From positions 930,001-994,000 of the forward strand of contig JARUPY010000090.1 in assembly GCA_029817715.1 (NCBI GenBank): DNA of 64,000 nt, given 5' to 3'. This document shows positions 15,711-23,596 of the stretch, piece after piece. The notes below the pieces were generated by a model that was not told where the DNA came from, ran no database searches, and saw nothing but the letters and a program-made list of their open reading frames with translations. This DNA is from Melastoma dodecandrum. Lineage: Eukaryota; Streptophyta; Magnoliopsida; Myrtales; Melastomataceae. Every line of letters begins with the position of its first letter. Position 1 is the stretch's first letter. A program made the translations under genes and the position numbers.

Positions 15711-16789
15711 ATGCGCTCGAGAGCGAGCTGCGCGCGATGATCGCGGAAGAGGGCCCGCTGTCGGTCGAGCGCTGGATGCAGCTCTGCCTGCAGCATCCCG
15801 TGCACGGCTACTACTTCACGCGCGAGGCGATCGGCCGCGCCGGCGACTTCATCACGGCACCGGAAATCCATCAGATGTTCGGCGAGCTTGTGGGCCTATG
15901 GGCCGCGCAAGTCTGGCTCGATGCCGGCGCGCCGGCGCCGGCCCGTCTCGTCGAGCTGGGGCCCGGCCGCGGCACGCTGATGGCGGACGCGCTGCGCGCC
16001 ACCCGTATCGTGCCGGGCTTTCAGGACGCGCTCGCCGTCGACATGGTCGAGACGAGCCCGCGCCTTGAGGCCATGCAGCGCGCCGCGCTGGCCGGTGTGG
16101 CGCCCGACGTGGTTTGGCGACGCACGATCGACGAGGTTCCGCCGGGACCTGCGCTGATCCTCGCCAACGAGTTCTTCGACGCGCTGCCGGTGCGCCATTA
16201 CGTGCGCGGCACGACGGGCTGGCACGAGCGCGTCGTCGGCCTCGACGCAGAGGATCGCCTCGTGTTCGGCGCCGCAGGCGCGCCGGTCGATGTCGGCGGT
16301 GTGGCGGGCGAGCCGGGCCAAGTGCTCGAGGTCGGCCATGCGAGCCTGCGGGCGATGGAGGCGCTGGCGTCGCGCATCGCGGCGCAGGGCGGCGCGCTGC
16401 TCGTCTGCGATTACGGACATGCCGAAACTGGCCTCGGCGAGACCCTGCAGGCCGTGCGCGGCCACGCCTATGCCGATCCGCTCGCCGATCCCGGCGAGGC
16501 CGACCTAACCACCCACGTCGACTTCGCGGCGCTCGCCCGCACGTCGAGGGCGGCAGGGGCCGTCGCGCATGGGCCGGTCGAGCAGGGCGCGTTCCTGCGC
16601 AGGCTCGGCATCGCGTCGCGGGCCGAGGCCTTGCGGCGGCGCGCCGACACGTGGCACGCGGAGGCGATCGACGCCGCGCTGCATCGTTTGGCATCGCCCG
16701 AGTCGAGCATGGCGACGATCTTCAAGGTGCTCGCGGTCGTGCCGCAAGGCGCGCCGACGCCGCCGGGCTTCGAGGAGAGAGACACATGA
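15707..16789 (+). CDS. Class I SAM-dependent methyltransferase, MidA/NDUFAF7-like
   Basis: The 360-residue protein belongs to the family of mitochondrial NDUFAF7, which dimethylates an arginine of a complex I subunit during assembly. HGYYFTREAIGRAGDFITAP is the family's N-terminal hallmark, and ELGPGRGTLMADAL is the SAM-binding glycine loop. ILANEFFDALPVRHY and LVCDYGHAETGLGETLQ are also typical. The bacterial substrate is not proven. The start is TTG 15707, overlapping the lgt stop. The order lgt - this gene - pgeF is common in alphaproteobacteria. A paired inverted repeat begins about 20 bases after the stop. Confidence 0.92.
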   Translation: MNALESELRAMIAEEGPLSVERWMQLCLQHPVHGYYFTREAIGRAGDFITAPEIHQMFGELVGLWAAQVWLDAGAPAPARLVELGPGRGTLMADALRATRIVPGFQDALAVDMVETSPRLEAMQRAALAGVAPDVVWRRTIDEVPPGPALILANEFFDALPVRHYVRGTTGWHERVVGLDAEDRLVFGAAGAPVDVGGVAGEPGQVLEVGHASLRAMEALASRIAAQGGALLVCDYGHAETGLGETLQAVRGHAYADPLADPGEADLTTHVDFAALARTSRAAGAVAHGPVEQGAFLRRLGIASRAEALRRRADTWHAEAIDAALHRLASPESSMATIFKVLAVVPQGAPTPPGFEERDT

Positions 16790-16811
16790 TCGGCGCCAGG
16801 CCGCAGCCTTC

Positions 16812-16958
16812 CCCTTCTCCCGCTCGCGGGAGAAGGTGGCCCGACGCAGTCGGGTCGGATGAGGGGAGGCTCCGCTTGGTCAATCATCGCCGGAGGGACG
16901 GCACGTCCCCTCGTCCGACCCCGCTTTGCGGGGCCACCTTCTCCCGCAAGCGGGAGAC
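16812..16958. repeat. Paired inverted-repeat element, copy 1
   Basis: The left arm, 16812-16866, has the hairpin CTTCTCCCGC-tc-GCGGGAGAAG followed by GTGGCCCGACGCAGTCGGG and TCGGATGAGGGG. The right arm, about 16907-16958, is the same unit reversed, with CCGCTTTGCGGGG in place of the second dyad. About 40 unrelated bases lie between. The arms can pair with each other over about 50 bases. The pgeF ribosome site AAGGAG starts right behind the right arm. The same element recurs at 17736-17892 and 54198-54346. Confidence 0.9.
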
Positions 16959-16973
16959 GGAAGGAGTGCGAGC

Positions 16974-17726
16974 ATGACCCTCCCCGCCATCACGGCGCCC
17001 GACTTGGACGGCTTCCGCCACGCCTTCTTCACGCGCCAGGGCGGCGTGTCGGCCGGCGTGTACGACAGCCTCAACGGCGGCACCGGTTCGCGCGATGCGC
17101 CCGACGCAGTGGCCGAGAATCGCCGCCGCATGGCGGCGCATCTCGGCGTCGAAACCCTCCTCGTGCCCTACCAGGTGCACTCGGCGACCTGCCTCGCCGT
17201 GTCCGAACCCTGGGCCGAGCGGCCGCACGTCGACGCGCTGGCGACCGCGACTCCTGGCCTCGCCGTCGGCGTCACCGGCGCCGACTGCGGGATGATCCTC
17301 CTCGCCGACCGCGAGGCCGGCGTCGTCGCCGCCGCCCATGCCGGCTGGCGCGGCGCCGTCGACGGCGTGCTCGAGTCGACGCTCGACGTGATGGAGGGCC
17401 TTGGCGCGCGGCGCGGCGACGTGACTGCCGTTTTGGGCCCGACGATCGCGCGGAAGAGCTACGAGACCGGGCCGGAGTTCTACGAGCGCTTCGTCGCGAA
17501 AGACGCTGGCTACGCCGCCTTCTTCGAGCCGTCGGGTAGGGAGGGGCACAACCGCTTCGACCTTCCCGCCTTCATCGGCCACCGGCTGCACGCGGCCGGC
17601 ATCGGCCGCTTCGTCTCGCTCGATCTCGACACCTACGCCGACGAGGCGCGGTTCTACTCGTTCCGCCGCAAGACGCATCGCGGCGAGGCGGACTACGGCC
17701 GTCTTGTCTCGGCGATCGTGCTGTAG
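16974..17726 (+). CDS. pgeF: PgeF: peptidoglycan editing factor (laccase-domain, YfiH family)
   Basis: The 250-residue protein has the multicopper-polyphenol-oxidase-like fold: HAFFTRQGGVSAGVYDSLN at the start, VHSATCLAV, the metal-site cysteine in GVTGADCGMILLAD and histidine in AAAHAGWRGAVDGVL, then AVLGPTIARKSYE and FDLPAFIGHRL. In E. coli the homologue removes muropeptides in which serine replaces alanine. ATG 16974 follows AAGGAG, which abuts the repeat element. The gene is bracketed by copies 1 and 2 of that element and converges with ftsY. Confidence 0.93.
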   Translation: MTLPAITAPDLDGFRHAFFTRQGGVSAGVYDSLNGGTGSRDAPDAVAENRRRMAAHLGVETLLVPYQVHSATCLAVSEPWAERPHVDALATATPGLAVGVTGADCGMILLADREAGVVAAAHAGWRGAVDGVLESTLDVMEGLGARRGDVTAVLGPTIARKSYETGPEFYERFVAKDAGYAAFFEPSGREGHNRFDLPAFIGHRLHAAGIGRFVSLDLDTYADEARFYSFRRKTHRGEADYGRLVSAIVL

Positions 17727-17735
17727 CCGCAGCCC

Positions 17736-17892
17736 TCCCTTCTCCCGCAGGCGGGAGAAGGTGGCCCGACGCAGTCGGGTCGGATGAGGGGTGTGCCGGA
17801 AGGTCGCCTACGGTCGACGTCGAGGCTCCAGCCCAACCGCCCTCATCCGACCCCGCTTTGCGGGGCCACCTTCTCCCGCAAGCGGGAGAAGG
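17736..17892. repeat. Paired inverted-repeat element, copy 2
   Basis: The left arm 17736-17791 (CTTCTCCCGC-ag-GCGGGAGAAG, then GGCCCGACGCAGTCGGG) and the reversed right arm 17841-17892 are separated by about 50 bases. It fills the space between the convergent pgeF and ftsY genes, ending two bases before the ftsY stop. The hairpins could act as a bidirectional transcript end, though no T run follows. Confidence 0.9.
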
Positions 17893-17894
17893 AA

Positions 17895-19091
17895 TCAGCG
17901 CGCGACACCAGCGATCGCCTCGGCAAAATCCTTCGCGGCGAACGGTTCCAGATCCCCCGCCGTCTCGCCGACGCCGATGAAATGCACCGGCAGCTTGAAG
18001 CGCTCGGTGATCGCCACCAGGATGCCGCCGCGCGCGGTGCCGTCGAGCTTGGTCATGACGAGGCCGGTGACGCCCGCCACCTTCCCGAAGATCTCGACCT
18101 GGCTCATCGCGTTCTGGCCGACGGTGGCGTCGAGCACGAGCAGGCAGGCGTGCGGCGCCTCCGGGTCGAGCTTCTTCATCACGCGGATGATCTTTTCCAG
18201 CTCGTCCATCAGCTCGGTGCGGTTCTGCAGGCGCCCGGCGGTGTCCATCAGCAGCACGTCGGCGCCGTCCCTGCGCGCGGTCTCGATCGCCTCGTAGGCA
18301 AGGCCGGCGGCGTCGGAGCCCTGCTCGCGCGCGACGACGGGACAGCCGAGCCGCTCGCCCCAGATCCTCAGCTGCGCGATGGCAGCGGCGCGGAACGTGT
18401 CGCCGGCGGCCAGCGTCACGCGCTTGCCTTCGCCGGTGAACTTGGCGGCGAGCTTGCCGATCGTCGTCGTCTTGCCGGATCCGTTGACGCCGACGACGAG
18501 GATCACGAAAGGTTTCTTCGCGCCAATCTCGATCGGCGTCGCGCATGGGGCCAGCACGCGCTCGACCTCGGTGGCCAGGATCGCCTTCACCTCATCGGGC
18601 GAGACATCCTTGTCGTAGCGCCCCTTGGCGACCGCCTCGGAGATACGGGTGGCGGTGGCGACGCCGAGATCGGCGCGGATCAGCACGTCCTCGAGCTCCT
18701 CCAGCGCCGCCTCGTCGAGCTTGCGCTTGGTGAAGATGTCCTTGAGGCCGGTGCCGATCGAGGAGGACGAGCGCGCCCGGCCCTCGCGCAGGCGGTTCCA
18801 CCAGGAGCGCTTGGGCGCCGCCGGCTCGGGCTGCGGCTCCGGCTCAGGAGGCGCCAGAGCCGCAGGCGCCTCGGGGATCGGCGGCGTCGGGAGGACCGCG
18901 GCGGGCATGGCGGCCGGCGGCTCGGGGACGAGCGGCGTCGCGGGCGCCGCTTCCGGCGCTCGAGCTTCCGCCTCGGCTTGAGGCCCCTCCGTCGCAGTGT
19001 CGGGGGCGGCTGCCGGCGGGTCCTCGCCGAGGAAAATGCGGCGGAAGAAGCCCGGGCGCGCCTTTGCGCCGGCTTTGGTCTCGTCGGTCAA
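17895..19091 (-). CDS. ftsY: FtsY: signal recognition particle receptor
   Basis: The 398-residue protein has an N-terminal A region rich in Pro, Ala and Glu (residues 20-95), then the helical N domain (KRSWWNRLREGRARSSSS, LDEAALEELEDVLIRADLGV) and the GTPase G domain. GTPase motifs are G1 GVNGSGKTTTIGKLA, DTFRAAAIAQL, G3 DTAGR, and TKLDGTARGG. It docks ribosomes bearing SRP at the inner membrane. The start is TTG 19091 with AGGAA upstream. The stop lies two bases from repeat copy 2. The next gene on this strand upstream is the zinc-ribbon protein; the 133-nt spacer between them shows no further gene. Confidence 0.97.
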   Translation of the reverse strand: MTDETKAGAKARPGFFRRIFLGEDPPAAAPDTATEGPQAEAEARAPEAAPATPLVPEPPAAMPAAVLPTPPIPEAPAALAPPEPEPQPEPAAPKRSWWNRLREGRARSSSSIGTGLKDIFTKRKLDEAALEELEDVLIRADLGVATATRISEAVAKGRYDKDVSPDEVKAILATEVERVLAPCATPIEIGAKKPFVILVVGVNGSGKTTTIGKLAAKFTGEGKRVTLAAGDTFRAAAIAQLRIWGERLGCPVVAREQGSDAAGLAYEAIETARRDGADVLLMDTAGRLQNRTELMDELEKIIRVMKKLDPEAPHACLLVLDATVGQNAMSQVEIFGKVAGVTGLVMTKLDGTARGGILVAITERFKLPVHFIGVGETAGDLEPFAAKDFAEAIAGVAR

Positions 19092-19224
19092 AATGCACGT
19101 TCCTGCGGTCCGCCGCCGATATAAGCCTCAGGGGCGACCTGCCACCTTGCGGAAGGGCCGCCTTCCTTGCGGACAGGCTCAGGCCGCCCTGATCGGCGAT
19201 ATCACCTCGCGCCCCTCGCGAGCG

Positions 19225-19878
19225 CTAGCCGTCGCCGGACTCGAACTCGACCATGACGGCGCTGCTCGACGGCGGCACCGCATGGGGCGTCGAGGCGAAG
19301 GGCAGGGTGCGGCCGGCTTGGAGAAGTCGCGCCGGAGCGGTCTCGCTCCAGCGGGCGACCTCAGCGCCCGCGGCATCGCGGACCACGAAGGTGAGGCGCG
19401 GCAGGCGCACGCGCGCATGCGCGACGTTGCGGATGTCGCCGGAGACGACGATGTCGGCCGCCGACGGCGACAGGCGTTGGGTGTGCACGTCGCGAAAGGC
19501 GAGGCCGCGCAGGTTCACCGGCAGGCCTGCGGCGCCATAGAGCGCTGCGGCGCGAGGCACCAGCTGCACGATCTTGGCGCGGGCGCCGATGGTGAGCGAC
19601 ACAAGCGCAAGCGAGGCGATGCCGAGCGTGACGCCGCGCGGCACGCGGCGGCGGCGGCGCTCAGCGGGCGACGCGGGATTGAAGGCGGGCGGCAGATCGC
19701 CGAACACCCGGTCGGGCGCCCCGAGCGGCGGCAGTCCGCCGAAGCTAAGTCGCGGCGTCGTTTCGGCGGTGACATGCCAGCGCGCGTCGCAGCGCGGGCA
19801 AATGACGGTGCGCCCGCCTTCGATCTGGGCCGGGCTGACGTGATATGATCTCGCGCAGGTCGGGCAGTCGATGAGCAT
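19225..19878 (-). CDS. MJ0042-type zinc-ribbon membrane protein (DUF3426-like)
   Basis: The 217-residue protein starts with a treble-clef zinc ribbon, CPTCARSYHV...CPRCDARW (cysteines at residues 5, 8, 27, 30), followed by a Pro-rich linker, one membrane helix (GVTLGIASLALVSLTIGA, near 80-98), and a beta-rich domain (VNLRGLAFRDVHTQRL, DIVVSGDIRNVAHARVRLP) that resembles the DUF3426 domain. Such genes stand beside ftsE-ftsX in many alphaproteobacteria, and a link to envelope or division control is inferred from that. It diverges from ftsE with a 109-nt spacer. Confidence 0.85.
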   Translation of the reverse strand: MLIDCPTCARSYHVSPAQIEGGRTVICPRCDARWHVTAETTPRLSFGGLPPLGAPDRVFGDLPPAFNPASPAERRRRRVPRGVTLGIASLALVSLTIGARAKIVQLVPRAAALYGAAGLPVNLRGLAFRDVHTQRLSPSAADIVVSGDIRNVAHARVRLPRLTFVVRDAAGAEVARWSETAPARLLQAGRTLPFASTPHAVPPSSSAVMVEFESGDG

Positions 19879-19987
19879 CTGGACGTTGCTTCTGGCGGTG
19901 GGCGACGGCGATCATCCTGGGACAGGTGGCTTAAAGCCGCGTTAACCCTGACGAATCCTTACCTGCGGCGAATGGCGGAGTGCTTCG

Positions 19988-20650
19988 TTGGTCGTGTTCG
20001 AGAATGTCGGTCTGCGCTACGGCATGGGTGCCGAGACGCTGCGCGACATCAGCTTTCGCATCGAGCCGCAGTCGTTCCAGTTCCTCACCGGCCCGTCGGG
20101 CGCCGGCAAGACGACGCTGCTGAAGCTCATCCTCTTCACGCTGAAGCCGACGCGAGGGCTGATCTCGCTGTTCGGCCGCGACGTCGCCGGGCTCGACAAG
20201 GATGCGGTCACCGCCCTGCGCCGGCGCATCGGCGTCGTGTTCCAGGATTTCCGCCTGCTGCCGCACCTGACGACCTACGAGAACGTCGCGCTGCCGCTAC
20301 GCGTGCAGGGCCGCGAGGAGGCGACCTACCGCAACGAGGTCGTCGAGCTGCTCGGCTGGGTAGGCCTCGGCGAGCGCATGCATGTGCTGCCCGCCGTGCT
20401 CTCCGGCGGCGAGAAGCAGAGGGCGGCGATCGCCCGCGCGCTGATCGTCCGCCCCGAGCTCCTGCTCGCCGACGAGCCGACCGGCAACGTCGACCCGACG
20501 CTGGCGCGTCGCCTGCTGCGGCTCTTCATGGAGTTGCACAAATCGGGTACTTCGGTGGTCATCGCGACGCACGATCTCGGCCTGATGGACCAGTTCGACG
20601 GCGCGCGCCGCCTGGTGCTCGGCGACAGCCGCCTGCACATCTTCGAATGA
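19988..20650 (+). CDS. ftsE: FtsE: cell-division ABC ATPase
   Basis: The 220-residue ATPase has Walker A TGPSGAGKTTLLKL near residue 35, Q-loop VFQDFRLLPHLTTYENV, signature LSGGEKQRAAIARAL, Walker B LLLADEPTGNVDP and the H-loop ATHDLGL. FtsE with FtsX transmits signals across the inner membrane to activate cell-wall hydrolases at the septum. The start is TTG 19988, seven bases after GGAG; GTG 19994 is an alternative. ftsX starts 10 bases after the stop. A peptidoglycan lytic enzyme lies just beyond, after parD. Confidence 0.96.
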   Translation: MVVFENVGLRYGMGAETLRDISFRIEPQSFQFLTGPSGAGKTTLLKLILFTLKPTRGLISLFGRDVAGLDKDAVTALRRRIGVVFQDFRLLPHLTTYENVALPLRVQGREEATYRNEVVELLGWVGLGERMHVLPAVLSGGEKQRAAIARALIVRPELLLADEPTGNVDPTLARRLLRLFMELHKSGTSVVIATHDLGLMDQFDGARRLVLGDSRLHIFE

Positions 20651-20660
20651 GGGGGACCCC

Positions 20661-21620
20661 GTGGTCTCGCTGACCCGCACGGCGTCGCGCGCCAGGCCGC
20701 AGACGGCCGACGACCGGCCGCTGAAGCGCGACATGCCGCTGGTGCCGGCCGACACGATCGCCGGGCGCGCGCTGGTCACGGTGATCGCGATCATGACCTT
20801 CCTCGCCGCGCTCGCCGCCGGCGTCGCGATGCTGACGGCCGATGCCGCGCGCGACTGGCAGAGCGACGTCTCGCGCGAGATGACCATCCAGGTCCGCCCC
20901 GCCGAGGGCCGCGACCTCGACGCGGCGGTCAGCCAGGCCGCCGACATCGCGCGCCAGACGCCGGGCATCGCCTCGGTCGATCCCTATTCCAAGGCGGAGA
21001 GCGAGAAACTGCTGCAGCCCTGGCTCGGCGCCGGTCTCGACCTCGCCGACCTGCCGGTGCCGCGCCTCATCGTCGTCAAGCTCGCGCCCGGTTCGCGGGT
21101 CGACAGCGTCGCGCTGCGTCTCGCCCTCGACGACAAGGTCCCGGGCGCGAGCCTCGACGACCATGGCGTCTGGCTGGCACGGCTGGCGACCATGGCCCAT
21201 GCGACGGTGGCGATCGGCATCGTCGTCTTCGTGCTCGTCCTCGTCGCGATGCTGCTCGCCGTCGCCTTCGCGACCCGCGGCGCGATGGCGGGCAGCAAGG
21301 AAATCATCGAGGTGCTGCATTTCGTCGGCGCGGCGGATTCCTTCATCTCGGGCCAATTCCAGACGCACTTCCTGCGCCTCGGCCTGCGCGGCGGCGCGAT
21401 CGGCGGCGGCATCGCGATCGTGTTCTTCTTCCTCGGCGGCCGTCTGCTCGGCCTGTCGCGCGCCAGCGCCGGCGGCGAGCAGATCGAGGCGATGTTCGGG
21501 AGTTTCGGCCTCGGGCTCGCCGGCTATGCGACCATCCTGCTGATCATTGGCGGGATCGCGTTCCTCACGGCCATCGTGTCGCGGACGATCGTGTACCGGC
21601 ACCTGCGGCGGATGATGTGA
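20661..21620 (+). CDS. ftsX: FtsX: cell-division membrane subunit
   Basis: The 319-residue membrane protein has the FtsX layout: a cytoplasmic start, helix 1 ([20 protein letters not shown], residues 35-54), a periplasmic domain to about 170 ([37 protein letters not shown]), then three more helices, including [20 protein letters not shown] and the C-terminal [21 protein letters not shown] 20661 follows a purine-rich GAGGGGG site. Cytoplasmic loops contain [18 protein letters not shown], typical of the family. In many relatives a phospholipid acyltransferase follows; here an antitoxin-like gene follows instead. Confidence 0.94.
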   Translation: MVSLTRTASRARPQTADDRPLKRDMPLVPADTIAGRALVTVIAIMTFLAALAAGVAMLTADAARDWQSDVSREMTIQVRPAEGRDLDAAVSQAADIARQTPGIASVDPYSKAESEKLLQPWLGAGLDLADLPVPRLIVVKLAPGSRVDSVALRLALDDKVPGASLDDHGVWLARLATMAHATVAIGIVVFVLVLVAMLLAVAFATRGAMAGSKEIIEVLHFVGAADSFISGQFQTHFLRLGLRGGAIGGGIAIVFFFLGGRLLGLSRASAGGEQIEAMFGSFGLGLAGYATILLIIGGIAFLTAIVSRTIVYRHLRRMM

Positions 21621-21658
21621 GGGGTTCTGCGACCTCGAAGGCGGGAGGACTTCCGATC

Positions 21659-21928
21659 GTGGCATCGAGCTATTCTCTGGGCGAGCACTTCGAGGGCTTC
21701 ATCCGGAAGCTCGTCGAAAGCGGCCGGTATGCCTCGGCAAGCGAGGTCATGCGCGACGGCCTACGGCTGGTGGAGGAGCGGGAGGGACTTCGAGAGGCGA
21801 AGTTGCATGCCCTTCGCCTGTCGATCCAAGAGGGCCTCGACAGCGGCCCTGCCGCGCCGCTGGACATGGCCGAGGTCCGGGCCAAGGGCCGTCAGCGCCG
21901 CGCCGCCGGAAACGCCGAGCGCGCCTGA
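21659..21928 (+). CDS. parD: ParD-family antitoxin (ribbon-helix-helix), apparently without ParE
   Basis: The 89-residue protein is typical of type II ParD antitoxins: an RHH DNA-binding half ([20 protein letters not shown] then [18 protein letters not shown]) and an acidic, partly disordered C-terminal half ([20 protein letters not shown]) that would wrap the toxin. GTG 21659 is preferred because GGAGGA stands nine bases before it; GTG 21617 overlaps the ftsX stop. No parE-like reading frame of useful length follows; the frame that opens right after the stop closes within a few codons. It therefore looks like an orphan antitoxin or a remnant locus. Confidence 0.85.
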   Translation: MASSYSLGEHFEGFIRKLVESGRYASASEVMRDGLRLVEEREGLREAKLHALRLSIQEGLDSGPAAPLDMAEVRAKGRQRRAAGNAERA

Positions 21929-22032
21929 AGGTCGAGTTTCAATGATTGCCGACGGCGCTTCGCGCTCGTCGCACAAAAAGAGCCGCTTTTCTCTATCATG
22001 AGCCTCGTCGATTCGATGTCAGCGAGATCGGG

Positions 22033-23244
22033 ATGTCCAAGATGCGCGCAGTAAGTCGAGGCGGGCGCGAGCGTCGGGCGGCATATGCGCTCACCGCTTT
22101 TGCGCTCTGCCTCGCCACCCCCGCCCACGCCGACTTCGCCTCCTGCGTCGCCGGCCTGCGCGGCGCGGCGGCGGCGAAGGGCGTGTCGTCGCAGACCTTC
22201 GACCAGCTGACGGCCAATCTCGAGCCGAACCCCGACGTGCTCAAGTCCGAGGCCTATCAGCCCGAGTTCAAGACGGCGATCTGGGACTATCTCGCCGGCC
22301 TCGTCGACGAGGAGCGCGTCGAGGACGGGCGCGCGGCGATGCGCGAGAACGCTGCCGCGCTGCGCGCCGCCGAGGGTCGCTACGGCGTGCCGGCCTCGGT
22401 GATGACCGCCGTCTGGGGCGTCGAGTCGAACTTCGGGCGCAACTTCGGCAACAAGCCGGTGATCCAGTCGCTCGCCACGCTCACCTGCGAGGGGAGCCGC
22501 CGCGCCGGCTACTATCGCGGCGAGCTCTTGAACGCGATGAAGATCGTGCAGTCCGGCGACATCGACCCGCGCGACTTCAACGGCTCGTGGGCCGGCGCCT
22601 TCGGCCATACGCAGTTCATGCCGTCGACCTTCCTCGCCAGTGCCGTCGACGGCGACGGCGACGGGCGGCGCGACATCGTCCACGACGCGGCCGACGCGCT
22701 CGCCTCCACCGGCAATTACCTGCGCAAGGCGGGCTGGCATCAGGGCATGACCTGGGGCTTCGAGGTGCGCCTGCCCGAAGGCTACGCAGGCCCCTCCGGC
22801 CGCACCCGCAAGCAGCCGATGTCCGCGTGGGCGTCGCGCGGCATCACCCGCATCGACGGCCGCCCGCTCGGCGAGGGCACGGCCGGCCTGCTTCTTCCAG
22901 CTGGTCCCAATGGGCCAGCCTTCCTGGTCACCAAGAACTTCGACGCGATCTACGGCTACAACGCCGCCGAGAGCTACGCGCTGGCGATCGCGCTGCTGTC
23001 GGATCGGCTGCGCGGCCTGCCGGGCATCCAGACGCCGTGGCCGACCGACGATCCCGGCCTGTCGCGCGCCGACCGTCGCGAGGTGCAGACGCGCCTGCAG
23101 GAGCGCGGCTACGACATCGCCGGCAAGATCGACGGCGTGATCGGCGACAAGACGCGCGAGGCCATCGTCGACTTCCAGCAGCGCAACGGCCTGAGGGCGG
23201 ACGGGCGCGCCAGCCAGTCCGTGCTGACGGCGCTGCGGCGGTAG
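22033..23244 (+). CDS. Lytic murein transglycosylase (MltB-like) with C-terminal peptidoglycan-binding domain
   Basis: The 403-residue protein has a signal peptide (YALTAFALCLATPAHA, cleaved near residue 32) without a lipobox. The catalytic domain contains VMTAVWGVESNFGRNFG, with the general-acid glutamate near residue 131, and SWAGAFGHTQFMPSTFL. A peptidoglycan-binding helix bundle (DRREVQTRLQERGYDIAGK, TREAIVDFQQRNGL) ends the protein. The enzyme cuts glycan strands with formation of 1,6-anhydromuramic acid. ATG 22033 is chosen; ATG 22042 is an alternative. Position after ftsEX suggests a role in wall remodelling, by inference. The 104-nt spacer upstream holds no other gene. Confidence 0.94.
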   Translation: MSKMRAVSRGGRERRAAYALTAFALCLATPAHADFASCVAGLRGAAAAKGVSSQTFDQLTANLEPNPDVLKSEAYQPEFKTAIWDYLAGLVDEERVEDGRAAMRENAAALRAAEGRYGVPASVMTAVWGVESNFGRNFGNKPVIQSLATLTCEGSRRAGYYRGELLNAMKIVQSGDIDPRDFNGSWAGAFGHTQFMPSTFLASAVDGDGDGRRDIVHDAADALASTGNYLRKAGWHQGMTWGFEVRLPEGYAGPSGRTRKQPMSAWASRGITRIDGRPLGEGTAGLLLPAGPNGPAFLVTKNFDAIYGYNAAESYALAIALLSDRLRGLPGIQTPWPTDDPGLSRADRREVQTRLQERGYDIAGKIDGVIGDKTREAIVDFQQRNGLRADGRASQSVLTALRR

Positions 23245-23245
23245 C

Positions 23246-23449
23246 TCAGTTGGCGCGGCGGCTGGCCTCGTCGGCGCGCGCGCACACGTCCCTCAGCTGG
23301 GCCGCCAGTTCATAGGCGCGCCCGACCATCTCGAGGAGCTCATCGCGATCCAGGGTGCGCGTGACGGCGATCCGGCGCGCCGTGTCGGCGCCGATCATGA
23401 GAAGCTCGGCCAGGCGCAACAGCTCGGCGTTCCCTTCGGTGGTCGACAT
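23246..23449 (-). CDS. Small helical protein of unknown function
   Basis: The 67-residue soluble protein (starts MSTTEGNAELLRLAELLMIG) is predicted to be all helix, with Leu/Ala/Arg-rich amphipathic stretches (AYELAAQLRDVCARADEAS). ATG 23449 has GGCGAGG at an acceptable distance; a longer reading frame to 23536 lacks a site. It converges with the transglycosylase, with one base between the stop codons. No family recognised. The 147-nt spacer to 23596 shows nothing else. Confidence 0.6.
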   Translation of the reverse strand: MSTTEGNAELLRLAELLMIGADTARRIAVTRTLDRDELLEMVGRAYELAAQLRDVCARADEASRRAN

Positions 23450-23596
23450 GCAGACTACCTCGCCCACAACAGCCGCGCGTCGGCTCGGCAATTCAGGAGA
23501 GCCCGACGCTGCAAGTGATGGCCGGCCTGCGACCATCAGACGATCTGTTCCGGAGCCCTCATCGTACCGGCACGGACGTAATTTTCCAAGCGATAT

